Shown in pieces: positions 1 to 13,860 of a stretch of DNA of 64,000 nucleotides; position 1 is the first letter of the stretch; every line of letters starts with the position of its first letter. A model generated the notes under the pieces. It saw only the letters and a program-made list of their open reading frames with translations, was not told where the DNA came from and ran no database searches. The stretch is taken from NCBI GenBank assembly GCA_943737045.1, contig CALSFV010000329.1:62001-126000 (forward strand), given 5' to 3'. This stretch comes from Parapristionchus giblindavisi. Lineage: Eukaryota > Nematoda > Chromadorea > Rhabditida > Diplogasteridae. The translations under genes and the position numbers were made by a program.

Positions 1-69
1 CCTCTTTCTGGTATATCTCATCCTCTTTCTGGTATATTTCTGGTATATCTCATCCTCTTTCTGGTATAT

Positions 70-1121
70 CTATCCTCTTTCTGGTATATCTATCCTCTTT
101 CTGGTATATCTCATCCTCTTTCTGGTATATCTCATCCCCTTTCTGGTATATCTCATCCCCTTTCTGGTATATCTCATCCCCTTTCTGGTATATCTCATCC
201 CCTTTCTGGTATATCTCATCCCCTTTCTGGTATATCTCATCCTCTTTCTGGTATATCTCATCCTCTTTCTGGTATATCTCATCCTCTTTCTGGTATATCT
301 CATCCTCTTTCTGGTATATCTCATCCTCTTTCTGGTATATCTCATCCTCTTTCTGGTATATCTCATCCTCTTTCTGGTATATCTCATCCTCTTTCTGGTA
401 TATCTCATCCTCTTTCTGGTATATCTCATCCTCTTTCTGTTATATCTCATCCTCTTTCTGTTATATCTCATCCTCTTTCTGGTATATTTCTGGTATATCT
501 CATCCTCTTTCTGGTATATCTATCCTCTTTCTGGTATATCTCATCCTCTTTCTGGTATATCTCATCCCCTTTCTGGTATATCTCATCCCCTTTCTGGTAT
601 ATCTCATCCCCTTTCTGGTATATCTCATCCCCTTTCTGGTATATCTCATCCCCTTTCTGGTATATCTCATCCTCATTCTGGTATATCTCATCCTCTTTCT
701 GGTATATCTCATCCTCTTTCTGGTATATCTCATCCTCTTTCTGGTATATTTCTGGTATATCTCATCCTCTTTCTGGTATATCTATCCTCTTTCTGGTATA
801 TCTCATCCTCTTTCTGGTATATCTCATCCCCTTTCTGGTATATCTCATCCCCTTTCTGGTATATCTCATCCCCTTTCTGGTATATCTCATCCCCTTTCTG
901 GTATATCTCATCCCCTTTCTGGTATATCTCATCCTCATTCTGGTATATCTCATCCTCTTTCTGGTATATCTCATCCTCTTTCTGGTATATCTCATCCTCT
1001 TTCTGGTATATCTCATCCTCTTTCTGGTATATCTCATCCTCTTTCTGGTATATCTCATCCTCTTTCTGGTATATCTCATCCTCTTTCTGGTATATCTCAT
1101 GCTCTTTCTGGTATATCGCAT
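70..1121 (+). repeat. Higher-order block P, copy 1
   Basis: This is a run of about 1.05 kb of 21-bp units in a fixed order of variants. It holds three sub-blocks (70-471, 500-733, 762-1121), each bounded by the punctuation motif. Diagnostic variants are CTCATTCTGG at about 671 and 932, and a single CATGCTC unit at about 1098. The same order returns at 2209-3260 and, split, at 8323-9730. Confidence 0.88.
474..531 (+). repeat. Punctuation motif: 11-bp truncated unit, full unit, then 20-bp unit (representative copy)
   Basis: A 10-bp deletion fuses two units into GGTATATTTCTGGTATATC; one normal unit follows, then a 20-bp unit missing one C. The same trio recurs in the left arm near 484, 746, 1135, 2175, 2624, 2886, 3275, 3977, 4346, 4500, 4889, 5508, 5602, 6221, 6925, 8289, 8741, 9094, 9356, 9744, 10468, 10857, 11476, 12178, 13847, 14402, 14790, 15388, 16091, 17866, 18441, 19144, 26204 and 26841. 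Its reverse complement recurs in the right arm. It marks block boundaries; a spacing of about 389 bp is frequent (746 to 1135, 2886 to 3275, 4500 to 4889, 10468 to 10857). Confidence 0.92.
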
Positions 1122-2208
1122 CCTCTTTCTGGTATATTTCTGGTATATCTCATCCTCTTTCTGGTATATCTATCCTCTTTCTGGTATATCTCATCCTCTT
1201 TCTGGTATATCTCAACCCCTTTCTGGTATATCTCATCCCCTTTCTGGTATATCTCATCCCCTTTCTGGTATATCTCATCCCCTTTCTGGTATATCTCATC
1301 CCCTTTCTGGTATATCTCATCCCCTTTCTGGTATATCTCATCCCCTTTCTGGTATATCTCATCCTCTTTCTGGTATATCTCATCCTCTTTCTGGTATATC
1401 TCATCCTCTTTCTGGTATATCTCATCCTCTTTCTGGTATATCTCATCCTCTTTCTGGTATATCTCATCCTCTTTCTGGTATATCTCATCCTCTTTCTGGT
1501 ATATCTCATCCTCTTTCTGGTATATCTCATCCCCTTTCTGGTATATCTCATCCTCTTTCTGGTATATCTCATCCTCTTTCTGGTATATCTCATCCTCTTT
1601 CTGTTATATCTCATCCTCTTTCTGTTATATCTCATCCTCTTTCTGGTACATCTCATCCTCTTTCTGGTATATCTCATCCCCTTTCTGGTATATCTCATCC
1701 CCTTTCTGGTATATCTCATCCCCTTTCTGGTATATCTCATCCCCTTTCTGGTATATCTCATCCCCTTTCTGGTATATCTCATCCCCTTTCTGGTATATCT
1801 CATCCCCTTTCTGGTATATCTCATCCCCTTTCTGGTATATCTCATCCTCTTTCTGGTATATCTCATCCTCTTTCTGTTATATCTCATCCTCTTTCTGTTA
1901 TATCTCATCCTCTTTCTGGTACATCTCATCCTCTTTCTGGTATATCTCAACCCCTTTCTGGTATATCTCATCCCCTTTCTGGTATATCTCATCCCCTTTC
2001 TGGTATATCTCATCCCCTTTCTGGTATATCTCATCCCCTTTCTGGTATATCTCATCCCCTTTCTGGTATATCTCATCCCCTTTCTGGTATATCTCATCCC
2101 CTTTCTGGTATATCTCATCCTCTTTCTGGTATATCTCATCCTCTTTCTGGTATATCTCATCCTCTTTCTGGTATATTTCTGGTATATCTCATCCTCTTTC
2201 TGGTATAT

Positions 2209-3260
2209 CTATCCTCTTTCTGGTATATCTATCCTCTTTCTGGTATATCTCATCCTCTTTCTGGTATATCTCATCCCCTTTCTGGTATATCTCATCCCCT
2301 TTCTGGTATATCTCATCCCCTTTCTGGTATATCTCATCCCCTTTCTGGTATATCTCATCCCCTTTCTGGTATATCTCATCCTCTTTCTGGTATATCTCAT
2401 CCTCTTTCTGGTATATCTCATCCTCTTTCTGGTATATCTCATCCTCTTTCTGGTATATCTCATCCTCTTTCTGGTATATCTCATCCTCTTTCTGGTATAT
2501 CTCATCCTCTTTCTGGTATATCTCATCCTCTTTCTGGTATATCTCATCCTCTTTCTGGTATATCTCATCCTCTTTCTGTTATATCTCATCCTCTTTCTGT
2601 TATATCTCATCCTCTTTCTGGTATATTTCTGGTATATCTCATCCTCTTTCTGGTATATCTATCCTCTTTCTGGTATATCTCATCCTCTTTCTGGTATATC
2701 TCATCCCCTTTCTGGTATATCTCATCCCCTTTCTGGTATATCTCATCCCCTTTCTGGTATATCTCATCCCCTTTCTGGTATATCTCATCCCCTTTCTGGT
2801 ATATCTCATCCTCATTCTGGTATATCTCATCCTCTTTCTGGTATATCTCATCCTCTTTCTGGTATATCTCATCCTCTTTCTGGTATATTTCTGGTATATC
2901 TCATCCTCTTTCTGGTATATCTATCCTCTTTCTGGTATATCTCATCCTCTTTCTGGTATATCTCATCCCCTTTCTGGTATATCTCATCCCCTTTCTGGTA
3001 TATCTCATCCCCTTTCTGGTATATCTCATCCCCTTTCTGGTATATCTCATCCCCTTTCTGGTATATCTCATCCTCATTCTGGTATATCTCATCCTCTTTC
3101 TGGTATATCTCATCCTCTTTCTGGTATATCTCATCCTCTTTCTGGTATATCTCATCCTCTTTCTGGTATATCTCATCCTCTTTCTGGTATATCTCATCCT
3201 CTTTCTGGTATATCTCATCCTCTTTCTGGTATATCTCATGCTCTTTCTGGTATATCGCAT
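2209..3260 (+). repeat. Higher-order block P, copy 2
   Basis: Same order of unit variants as 70-1121 at a constant offset of 2,139 bp, including the rare CATGCTC unit at about 3237. The three minus-strand conceptual translations match the first copy residue for residue, so the duplication is recent or homogenised. Confidence 0.9.
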
Positions 3261-3288
3261 CCTCTTTCTGGTATATTTCTGGTATATC

Positions 3289-6200
3289 TCATCCTCTTTC
3301 TGGTATATCTATCCTCTTTCTGGTATATCTCATCCTCTTTCTGGTATATCTCAACCCCTTTCTGGTATATCTCATCCCCTTTCTGGTATATCTCATCCCC
3401 TTTCTGGTATATCTCATCCCCTTTCTGGTATATCTCATCCCCTTTCTGGTATATCTCATCCCCTTTCTGGTATATCTCATCCCCTTTCTGGTATATCTCA
3501 TCCTCTTTCTGGTATATCTCATCCTCTTTCTGGTATATCTCATCCTCTTTCTGGTATATCTCATCCTCTTTCTGGTATATCTCATCCTCTTTCTGGTATA
3601 TCTCATCCTCTTTCTGGTATATCTCATCCTCTTTCTGGTATATCTCATCCTCTTTCTGGTATATCTCATCCCCTTTCTGGTATATCTCATCCTCTTTCTG
3701 GTATATCTCATCCTCTTTCTGGTATATCTCATCCTCTTTCTGTTATATCTCATCCTCTTTCTGTTATATCTCATCCTCTTTCTGGTACATCTCATCCTCT
3801 TTCTGGTATATCTCATCCCCTTTCTGGTATATCTCATCCCCTTTCTGGTATATCTCATCCCCTTTCTGGTATATCTCATCCCCTTTCTGGTATATCTCAT
3901 CCTCATTCTGGTATATCTCATCCTCTTTCTGGTATATCTCATCCTCTTTCTGGTATATCTCATCCTCTTTCTGGTATATTTCTGGTATATCTCATCCTCT
4001 TTCTGGTATATCTATCCTCTTTCTGGTATATCTCATCCTCTTTCTGGTATATCTCATCCCCTTTCTGGTATATCTCATCCCCTTTCTGGTATATCTCATC
4101 CCCTTTCTGGTATATCTCATCCCCTTTCTGGTATATCTCATCCCCTTTCTGGTATATCTCATCCTCATTCTGGTATATCTCATCCTCTTTCTGGTATATC
4201 TCATCCTCTTTCTGGTATATCTCATCCTCTTTCTGGTATATCTCATCCTCTTTCTGGTATATCTCATCCTCTTTCTGGTATATCTCATCCTCTTTCTGGT
4301 ATATCTCATCCTCTTTCTGGTATATCGCATCCTCTTTCTGGTATATTTCTGGTATATCTCATCCTCTTTCTGGTATATCTATCCTCTTTCTGGTATATCT
4401 CATCCTCTTTCTGGTATATCTCAACCCCTTTCTGGTATATCTCATCCTCTTTCTGGTATATCTCATCCTCTTTCTGGTATATCTCATCCTCTTTCTGGTA
4501 TATTTCTGGTATATCTCATCCTCTTTCTGGTATATCTATCCTCTTTCTGGTATATCTCATCCTCTTTCTGGTATATCTCATCCCCTTTCTGGTATATCTC
4601 ATCCCCTTTCTGGTATATCTCATCCCCTTTCTGGTATATCTCATCCCCTTTCTGGTATATCTCATCCCCTTTCTGGTATATCTCATCCTCATTCTGGTAT
4701 ATCTCATCCTCTTTCTGGTATATCTCATCCTCTTTCTGGTATATCTCATCCTCTTTCTGGTATATCTCATCCTCTTTCTGGTATATCTCATCCTCTTTCT
4801 GGTATATCTCATCCTCTTTCTGGTATATCTCATCCTCTTTCTGGTATATCTCATCCTCTTTCTGGTATATCGCATCCTCTTTCTGGTATATTTCTGGTAT
4901 ATCTCATCCTCTTTCTGGTATATCTATCCTCTTTCTGGTATATCTCATCCTCTTTCTGGTATATCTCAACCCCTTTCTGGTATATCTCATCCCCTTTCTG
5001 GTATATCTCATCCCCTTTCTGGTATATCTCATCCCCTTTCTGGTATATCTCATCCCCTTTCTGGTATATCTCATCCCCTTTCTGGTATATCTCATCCCCT
5101 TTCTGGTATATCTCATCCCCTTTCTGGTATATCTCATCCTCTTTCTGGTATATCTCATCCTCTTTCTGGTATATCTCATCCTCTTTCTGGTATATCTCAT
5201 CCCCTTTCTGGTATATCTCATCCTCTTTCTGGTATATCTCATCCTCTTTCTGGTATATCTCATCCTCTTTCTGGTATATCTCATCCTCTTTCTGGTATAT
5301 CTCATCCTCTTTCTGGTATATCTCATCCCCTTTCTGGTATATCTCATCCTCTTTCTGGTATATCTCATCCTCTTTCTGGTATATCTCATCCTCTTTCTGT
5401 TATATCTCATCCTCTTTCTGTTATATCTCATCCTCTTTCTGGTACATCTCATCCTCTTTCTGGTATATCTCATCCTCTTTCTGGTATATCGCATCCTCTT
5501 TCTGGTATATTTCTGGTATATCTCATCCTCTTTCTGGTATATCTATCCTCTTTCTGGTATATCTCATCCTCTTTCTGGTATATCTCATCCTCTTTCTGGT
5601 ATATTTCTGGTATATCTCATCCTCTTTCTGGTATATCTATCCTCTTTCTGGTATATCTCATCCTCTTTCTGGTATATCTCAACCCCTTTCTGGTATATCT
5701 CATCCCCTTTCTGGTATATCTCATCCCCTTTCTGGTATATCTCATCCCCTTTCTGGTATATCTCATCCCCTTTCTGGTATATCTCATCCCCTTTCTGGTA
5801 TATCTCATCCCCTTTCTGGTATATCTCATCCCCTTTCTGGTATATCTCATCCTCTTTCTGGTATATCTCATCCTCTTTCTGGTATATCTCATCCTCTTTC
5901 TGGTATATCTCATCCCCTTTCTGGTATATCTCATCCTCTTTCTGGTATATCTCATCCTCTTTCTGGTATATCTCATCCTCTTTCTGGTATATCTCATCCT
6001 CTTTCTGGTATATCTCATCCTCTTTCTGGTATATCTCATCCCCTTTCTGGTATATCTCATCCTCTTTCTGGTATATCTCATCCTCTTTCTGGTATATCTC
6101 ATCCTCTTTCTGTTATATCTCATCCTCTTTCTGTTATATCTCATCCTCTTTCTGGTACATCTCATCCTCTTTCTGGTATATCTCATCCTCTTTCTGGTAT

Positions 6201-6910
6201 ATCGCATCCTCTTTCTGGTATATTTCTGGTATATCTCATCCTCTTTCTGGTATATCTATCCTCTTTCTGGTATATCTCATCCTCTTTCTGGTATATCTCA
6301 TCCTCTTTCTGGTATATCTCATCCTCTTTCTGGTATATCTCATCCTCTTTCTGGTATATCTCATCCTCTTTCTGTTATATCTCATCCTCTTTCTGTTATA
6401 TCTCATCCTCTTTCTGGTACATCTCATCCTCTTTCTGGTATATCTCATCCTCTTTCTGGTGTATCTCATCCTCTTTCCGGTATATCTCATCCTCTTTCTG
6501 GTATATCTCATCCCCTTTCTGGTATATCTCATCCTCTTTCTGTTATATCTCATCCTCTTTCTGTTATATCTCATCCTCTTTCTGGTATATCTCATCCTCT
6601 TTCTGGTACATCTCATCCTCTTTCTGGCATATCTCATCCTCTTTCTGGTATATCTCATCCTCTTTCTGGTATATCTCATCCTCTTTCTGGTATATCTCAT
6701 CCTCTTTCTGGTATATCTCATCCTCTTTCTGGTATATCTCATCCCCTTTCTGGTATATCTCATCCTCTTTCTGGTATATCTCATCCTCTTTCTGGTATAT
6801 CTCATCCTCTTTCTGTTATATCTCATCCTCTTTCTGTTATATCTCATCCTCTTTCTGGTACATCTCATCCTCTTTCTGGTATATCTCATCCTCTTTCTGG
6901 TATATCGCAT
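3289..6910 (+). repeat. Higher-order block Q, copy 1 (longest)
   Basis: A 3.6-kb ordered series of sub-blocks: 3289-3963, 3992-4330, 4516-4875, 4904-5494, 5617-6207 and 6236-6910. Within it, 4904-5494 and 5617-6207 are a direct tandem duplication (offset 713 bp). Shorter versions of the series lie at 9759-12164 and 13861-16077, and its last sub-block recurs at 18456-19130. Confidence 0.86.
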
Positions 6911-6938
6911 CCTCTTTCTGGTATATTTCTGGTATATC

Positions 6939-8107
6939 TCATCCTCTTTCTGGTATATCTATCCTCTTTCTGGTATATCTCATCCTCTTTCTGGTATATC
7001 TCATCCTCTTTCTGGTATATCTCATCCTCTTTCTGGTATATCTCATCCTCTTTCTGGTATATCTCATCCTCTTTCTGGTATATCTCATCCTCTTTCTGTT
7101 ATATCTCATCCTCTTTCTGTTATATCTCATCCTCTTTCTGGTACATCTCATCCTCTTTCTGGTATATCTCATCCTCTTTCTGGTATATCTCATCCTCTTT
7201 CTGGTATATCTCATCCTCTTTCTGGTATATCTCATCCCCTTTCTGGTATATCTCATCCTCTTTCTGGTATATCTCGTCCTCTTTCCGGTATATCTCATCC
7301 TCTTTCTGGTATATCTCATCCTCTTTCTGGTATATCTCATCCCCTTTCTGGTATATCTCATCCCCTTTCTGGTATTTCTCATCCTCTTTCTGGTATATCT
7401 CATCCTCTTTCTGGTATATCTCATCCTCTTTCTGGTGTATCTCATCCTCTTTCCGGTATATCTCATCCTCTTTCTGGTATATCTCATCCCCTTTCTGGTA
7501 TATCTCATCCTCTTTCTGTTATATCTCATCCTCTTTCTGTTATATCTCATCCTCTTTCTGGTATATCTCATCCTCTTTCTGGTACATCTCATCCTCTTTC
7601 TGGTATATCTCATCCTCTTTCTGGTATATCTCATCCTCTTTCTGTTATATCTCATCCTCTTTCTGGTATATCTCATCCTCTTTCTGGTGTATCTCATCCT
7701 CTTTCCGGTATATCTCATCCTCTTTCTGGTATATCTCATCCTCTTTCTGTTATATCTCATCCTCTTTCTGGTATATTTCTGGTATATCTCATCCTCTTTC
7801 TGGTATATCTCAACCCCTTTCTGTTATATCTCATCCTCTTTCTGGTATATCTCATCCTCTTTCTGGTGTATCTCATCCTCTTTCCGGTATATCTCATCCT
7901 CTTTCTGGTATATCTCATCCTCTTTCTGTTATATCTCATCCTCTTTCTGGTATATCTCATCCTCTTTCTGGTATATCTCAACCCCTTTCTGTTATATCTC
8001 ATCCTCTTTCTGGTATATCTCATCCTCTTTCTGGTGTATCTCATCCTCTTTCCGGTATATCTCATCCTCTTTCTGGTATATCTCATCCTCTTTCTGTTAT
8101 ATCTCAT
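6939..8107 (+). repeat. Higher-order block R, copy 1
   Basis: This block is enriched in TTTCCGG, GGTGTATC, GGTACATC and the rare GGTATTTCTC unit (about 7373). It is followed by a local tandem duplication of about 180 bp in 7740-8107, carrying paired GTGTATC and TTCCGG units. Related blocks lie at 12193, 16106, 19159 and 21246. Confidence 0.82.
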
Positions 8108-8322
8108 CCTCTTTCTGGTATATCTATCCTCTTTCTGGTATATCTCATCCTCTTTCTGGTATATCTCATCCCCTTTCTGGTATATCTCATCCCCTTTCTG
8201 GTATATCTCATCCCCTTTCTGGTATATCTCATCCTCTTTCTGGTATATCTCATCCTCTTTCTGGTATATCTCATCCTCTTTCTGGTATATTTCTGGTATA
8301 TCTCATCCTCTTTCTGGTATAT

Positions 8323-9730
8323 CTATCCTCTTTCTGGTATATCTATCCTCTTTCTGGTATATCTCATCCTCTTTCTGGTATATCTCATCCCCTTTCTGGT
8401 ATATCTCATCCCCTTTCTGGTATATCTCATCCCCTTTCTGGTATATCTCATCCCCTTTCTGGTATATCTCATCCCCTTTCTGGTATATCTCATCCTCTTT
8501 CTGGTATATCTCATCCTCTTTCTGGTATATCTCATCCTCTTTCTGGTATATCTCATCCTCTTTCTGGTATATCTCATCCTCTTTCTGGTATATCTCATCC
8601 TCTTTCTGGTATATCTCATCCTCTTTCTGGTATATCTCATCCTCTTTCTGGTATATCTCATCCTCTTTCTGGTATATCTCATCCTCTTTCTGTTATATCT
8701 CATCCTCTTTCTGTTATATCTCATCCTCTTTCTGGTATATTTCTGGTATATCTCATCCTCTTTCTGGTATATCTATCCTCTTTCTGGTATATCTCATCCT
8801 CTTTCTGGTATATCTCATCCTCTTTCTGGTATATCGCATCCTCTTTCTGGTATATTTCTGGTATATCTCATCCTCTTTCTGGTATATCTATCCTCTTTCT
8901 GGTATATCTCATCCTCTTTCTGGTATATCTCATCCTCTTTCTGGTATATCTCATCCTCTTTCTGGTATATCTCATCCTCTTTCTGGTATATCTCATCCTC
9001 TTTCTGGTATATCTCATCCTCTTTCTGGTATATCTCATCCTCTTTCTGTTATATCTCATCCTCTTTCTGTTATATCTCATCCTCTTTCTGGTATATTTCT
9101 GGTATATCTCATCCTCTTTCTGGTATATCTATCCTCTTTCTGGTATATCTCATCCTCTTTCTGGTATATCTCATCCCCTTTCTGGTATATCTCATCCCCT
9201 TTCTGGTATATCTCATCCCCTTTCTGGTATATCTCATCCCCTTTCTGGTATATCTCATCCCCTTTCTGGTATATCTCATCCTCATTCTGGTATATCTCAT
9301 CCTCTTTCTGGTATATCTCATCCTCTTTCTGGTATATCTCATCCTCTTTCTGGTATATTTCTGGTATATCTCATCCTCTTTCTGGTATATCTATCCTCTT
9401 TCTGGTATATCTCATCCTCTTTCTGGTATATCTCATCCCCTTTCTGGTATATCTCATCCCCTTTCTGGTATATCTCATCCCCTTTCTGGTATATCTCATC
9501 CCCTTTCTGGTATATCTCATCCCCTTTCTGGTATATCTCATCCTCATTCTGGTATATCTCATCCTCTTTCTGGTATATCTCATCCTCTTTCTGGTATATC
9601 TCATCCTCTTTCTGGTATATCTCATCCTCTTTCTGGTATATCTCATCCTCTTTCTGGTATATCTCATCCTCTTTCTGGTATATCTCATCCTCTTTCTGGT
9701 ATATCTCATGCTCTTTCTGGTATATCGCAT
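8323..9730 (+). repeat. Higher-order block P, copy 3, with internal extra segment
   Basis: 8323-8724 matches 70-471, and 9109-9730 matches 500-1121, including the CATGCTC unit near 9708. The two parts are separated by an additional segment of about 356 bp (roughly 8738-9093). That segment is built of canonical units, two short punctuation motifs and a pair of TGTTATATC units. Insertion or unequal exchange within the block explains the layout. Confidence 0.85.
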
Positions 9731-9758
9731 CCTCTTTCTGGTATATTTCTGGTATATC

Positions 9759-12164
9759 TCATCCTCTTTCTGGTATATCTATCCTCTTTCTGGTATATCT
9801 CATCCTCTTTCTGGTATATCTCAACCCCTTTCTGGTATATCTCATCCCCTTTCTGGTATATCTCATCCCCTTTCTGGTATATCTCATCCCCTTTCTGGTA
9901 TATCTCATCCCCTTTCTGGTATATCTCATCCCCTTTCTGGTATATCTCATCCCCTTTCTGGTATATCTCATCCCCTTTCTGGTATATCTCATCCTCTTTC
10001 TGGTATATCTCATCCTCTTTCTGGTATATCTCATCCTCTTTCTGGTATATCTCATCCTCTTTCTGGTATATCTCATCCTCTTTCTGGTATATCTCATCCT
10101 CTTTCTGGTATATCTCATCCTCTTTCTGGTATATCTCATCCTCTTTCTGGTATATCTCATCCCCTTTCTGGTATATCTCATCCTCTTTCTGGTATATCTC
10201 ATCCTCTTTCTGGTATATCTCATCCTCTTTCTGTTATATCTCATCCTCTTTCTGTTATATCTCACCCTCTTTCTGGTACATCTCATCCTCTTTCTGGTAT
10301 ATCTCATCCCCTTTCTGGTATATCTCATCCCCTTTCTGGTATATCTCATCCCCTTTCTGGTATATCTCATCCCCTTTCTGGTATATCTCATCCTCATTCT
10401 GGTATATCTCATCCTCTTTCTGGTATATCTCATCCTCTTTCTGGTATATCTCATCCTCTTTCTGGTATATTTCTGGTATATCTCATCCTCTTTCTGGTAT
10501 ATCTATCCTCTTTCTGGTATATCTCATCCTCTTTCTGGTATATCTCATCCCCTTTCTGGTATATCTCATCCCCTTTCTGGTATATCTCATCCCCTTTCTG
10601 GTATATCTCATCCCCTTTCTGGTATATCTCATCCCCTTTCTGGTATATCTCATCCTCATTCTGGTATATCTCATCCTCTTTCTGGTATATCTCATCCTCT
10701 TTCTGGTATATCTCATCCTCTTTCTGGTATATCTCATCCTCTTTCTGGTATATCTCATCCTCTTTCTGGTATATCTCATCCTCTTTCTGGTATATCTCAT
10801 CCTCTTTCTGGTATATCTCATCCTCTTTCTGGTATATCGCATCCTCTTTCTGGTATATTTCTGGTATATCTCATCCTCTTTCTGGTATATCTATCCTCTT
10901 TCTGGTATATCTCATCCTCTTTCTGGTATATCTCAACCCCTTTCTGGTATATCTCATCCCCTTTCTGGTATATCTCATCCCCTTTCTGGTATATCTCATC
11001 CCCTTTCTGGTATATCTCATCCCCTTTCTGGTATATCTCATCCCCTTTCTGGTATATCTCATCCCCTTTCTGGTATATCTCATCCCCTTTCTGGTATATC
11101 TCATCCTCTTTCTGGTATATCTCATCCTCTTTCTGGTATATCTCATCCTCTTTCTGGTATATCTCATCCCCTTTCTGGTATATCTCATCCTCTTTCTGGT
11201 ATATCTCATCCTCTTTCTGGTATATCTCATCCTCTTTCTGGTATATCTCATCCTCTTTCTGGTATATCTCATCCTCTTTCTGGTATATCTCATCCCCTTT
11301 CTGGTATATCTCATCCTCTTTCTGGTATATCTCATCCTCTTTCTGGTATATCTCATCCTCTTTCTGTTATATCTCATCCTCTTTCTGTTATATCTCATCC
11401 TCTTTCTGGTACATCTCATCCTCTTTCTGGTATATCTCATCCTCTTTCTGGTATATCGCATCCTCTTTCTGGTATATTTCTGGTATATCTCATCCTCTTT
11501 CTGGTATATCTATCCTCTTTCTGGTATATCTCATCCTCTTTCTGGTATATCTCATCCTCTTTCTGGTATATCTCATCCTCTTTCTGGTATATCTCATCCT
11601 CTTTCTGGTATATCTCATCCTCTTTCTGTTATATCTCATCCTCTTTCTGTTATATCTCATCCTCTTTCTGGTACATCTCATCCTCTTTCTGGTATATCTC
11701 ATCCTCTTTCTGGTGTATCTCATCCTCTTTCCGGTATATCTCATCCTCTTTCTGGTATATCTCATCCCCTTTCTGGTATATCTCATCCTCTTTCTGTTAT
11801 ATCTCATCCTCTTTCTGTTATATCTCATCCTCTTTCTGGTATATCTCATCCTCTTTCTGGTACATCTCATCCTCTTTCTGGCATATCTCATCCTCTTTCT
11901 GGTATATCTCATCCTCTTTCTGGTATATCTCATCCTCTTTCTGGTATATCTCATCCTCTTTCTGGTATATCTCATCCTCTTTCTGGTATATCTCATCCCC
12001 TTTCTGGTATATCTCATCCTCTTTCTGGTATATCTCATCCTCTTTCTGGTATATCTCATCCTCTTTCTGTTATATCTCATCCTCTTTCTGTTATATCTCA
12101 TCCTCTTTCTGGTACATCTCATCCTCTTTCTGGTATATCTCATCCTCTTTCTGGTATATCGCAT
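9759..12164 (+). repeat. Higher-order block Q, copy 2
   Basis: Sub-blocks 9759-10454, 10483-10842, 10871-11461 and 11490-12164 repeat those of 3289-6910 without its internal tandem duplications. 11490-12164 has the same variant order as 6236-6910 (offset 5,254 bp), including the GGCATATC unit. Confidence 0.87.
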
Positions 12165-12192
12165 CCTCTTTCTGGTATATTTCTGGTATATC

Positions 12193-13832
12193 TCATCCTC
12201 TTTCTGGTATATCTATCCTCTTTCTGGTATATCTCATCCTCTTTCTGGTATATCTCATCCTCTTTCTGGTATATCTCATCCTCTTTCTGGTATATCTCAT
12301 CCTCTTTCTGGTATATCTCATCCTCTTTCTGGTATATCTCATCCTCTTTCTGTTATATCTCATCCTCTTTCTGTTATATCTCATCCTCTTTCTGGTACAT
12401 CTCATCCTCTTTCTGGTATATCTCATCCTCTTTCTGGTATATCTCATCCTCTTTCTGGTATATCTCATCCTCTTTCTGGTATATCTCATCCCCTTTCTGG
12501 TATATCTCATCCTCTTTCTGGTATATCTCGTCCTCTTTCCGGTATATCTCATCCTCTTTCTGGAATATCTCATCCTCTTTCTGGTATATCTCATCCCCTT
12601 TCTGGTATATCTCATCCCCTTTCTGGTATTTCTCATCCTCTTTCTGGTATATCTCATCCTCTTTCTGGTATATCTCATCCTCTTTCTGGTGTATCTCATC
12701 CTCTTTCCGGTATATCTCATCCTCTTTCTGGTATATCTCATCCCCTTTCTGGTATATCTCATCCTCTTTCTGTTATATCTCATCCTCTTTCTGTTATATC
12801 TCATCCTCTTTCTGGTATATCTCATCCTCTTTCTGGTACATCTCATCCTCTTTCTGGTATATCTCATCCTCTTTCTGGTATATCTCATCCTCTTTCTGTT
12901 ATATCTCATCCTCTTTCTGGTATATCTCATCCTCTTTCTGGTGTATCTCATCCTCTTTCCGGTATATCTCATCCTCTTTCTGGTATATCTCATCCTCTTT
13001 CTGGTATATCTATCCTCTTTCTGGTATATCTCATCCTCTTTCTGGTATATCTCAACCCCTTTCTGGTATATCTCATCCCCTTTCTGGTATATCTCATCCC
13101 CTTTCTGGTATATCTCATCCCCTTTCTGGTATATCTCATCCCCTTTCTGGTATATCTCATCCCCTTTCTGGTACATCTCATCCTCTTTCTGGTATATCTC
13201 ATCCTCTTTCTGGTATATCTCATCCTCTTTCTGGTATATCTCATCCTCTTTCTGGTATATCTCATCCCCTTTCTGGTATATCTCATCCTCTTTCTGGTAT
13301 ATCTCATCCTCTTTCCGGTATATCTCATCCTCTTTCTGGTATATCTCATCCTCTTTCTGGTATATCTCATCCCCTTTCTGGTATATCTCATCCCCTTTCT
13401 GGTATTTCTCATCCTCTTTCTGGTATATCTCATCCTCTTTCTGGTATATCTCATCCTCTTTCTGGTGTATCTCATCCTCTTTCCGGTATATCTCATCCTC
13501 TTTCTGGTATATCTCATCCCCTTTCTGGTATATCTCATCCTCTTTCTGTTATATCTCATCCTCTTTCTGTTATATCTCATCCTCTTTCTGGTATATCTCA
13601 TCCTCTTTCTGGTACATCTCATCCTCTTTCTGGTATATCTCATCCTCTTTCTGGTATATCTCATCCTCTTTCTGTTATATCTCATCCTCTTTCTGGTATA
13701 TCTCATCCTCTTTCTGGTGTATCTCATCCTCTTTCCGGTATATCTCATCCTCTTTCTGGTATATCTCATCCTCTTTCTGGTATATCTCATCCTCTTTCTG
13801 GTATATCTCATCCTCTTTCTGGTATATCGCAT
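12193..13832 (+). repeat. Higher-order block R, copy 2
   Basis: Carries the R-specific variants (GGTATTTCTC near 12627 and again near 13402; TTTCCGG; GGTGTATC; one GGAATATC unit near 12562). The R module is present twice in tandem, joined by a short stretch of CCCC units at about 13061-13170. It is followed by a copy of block Q. Confidence 0.84.
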
Positions 13833-13860
13833 CCTCTTTCTGGTATATTTCTGGTATATC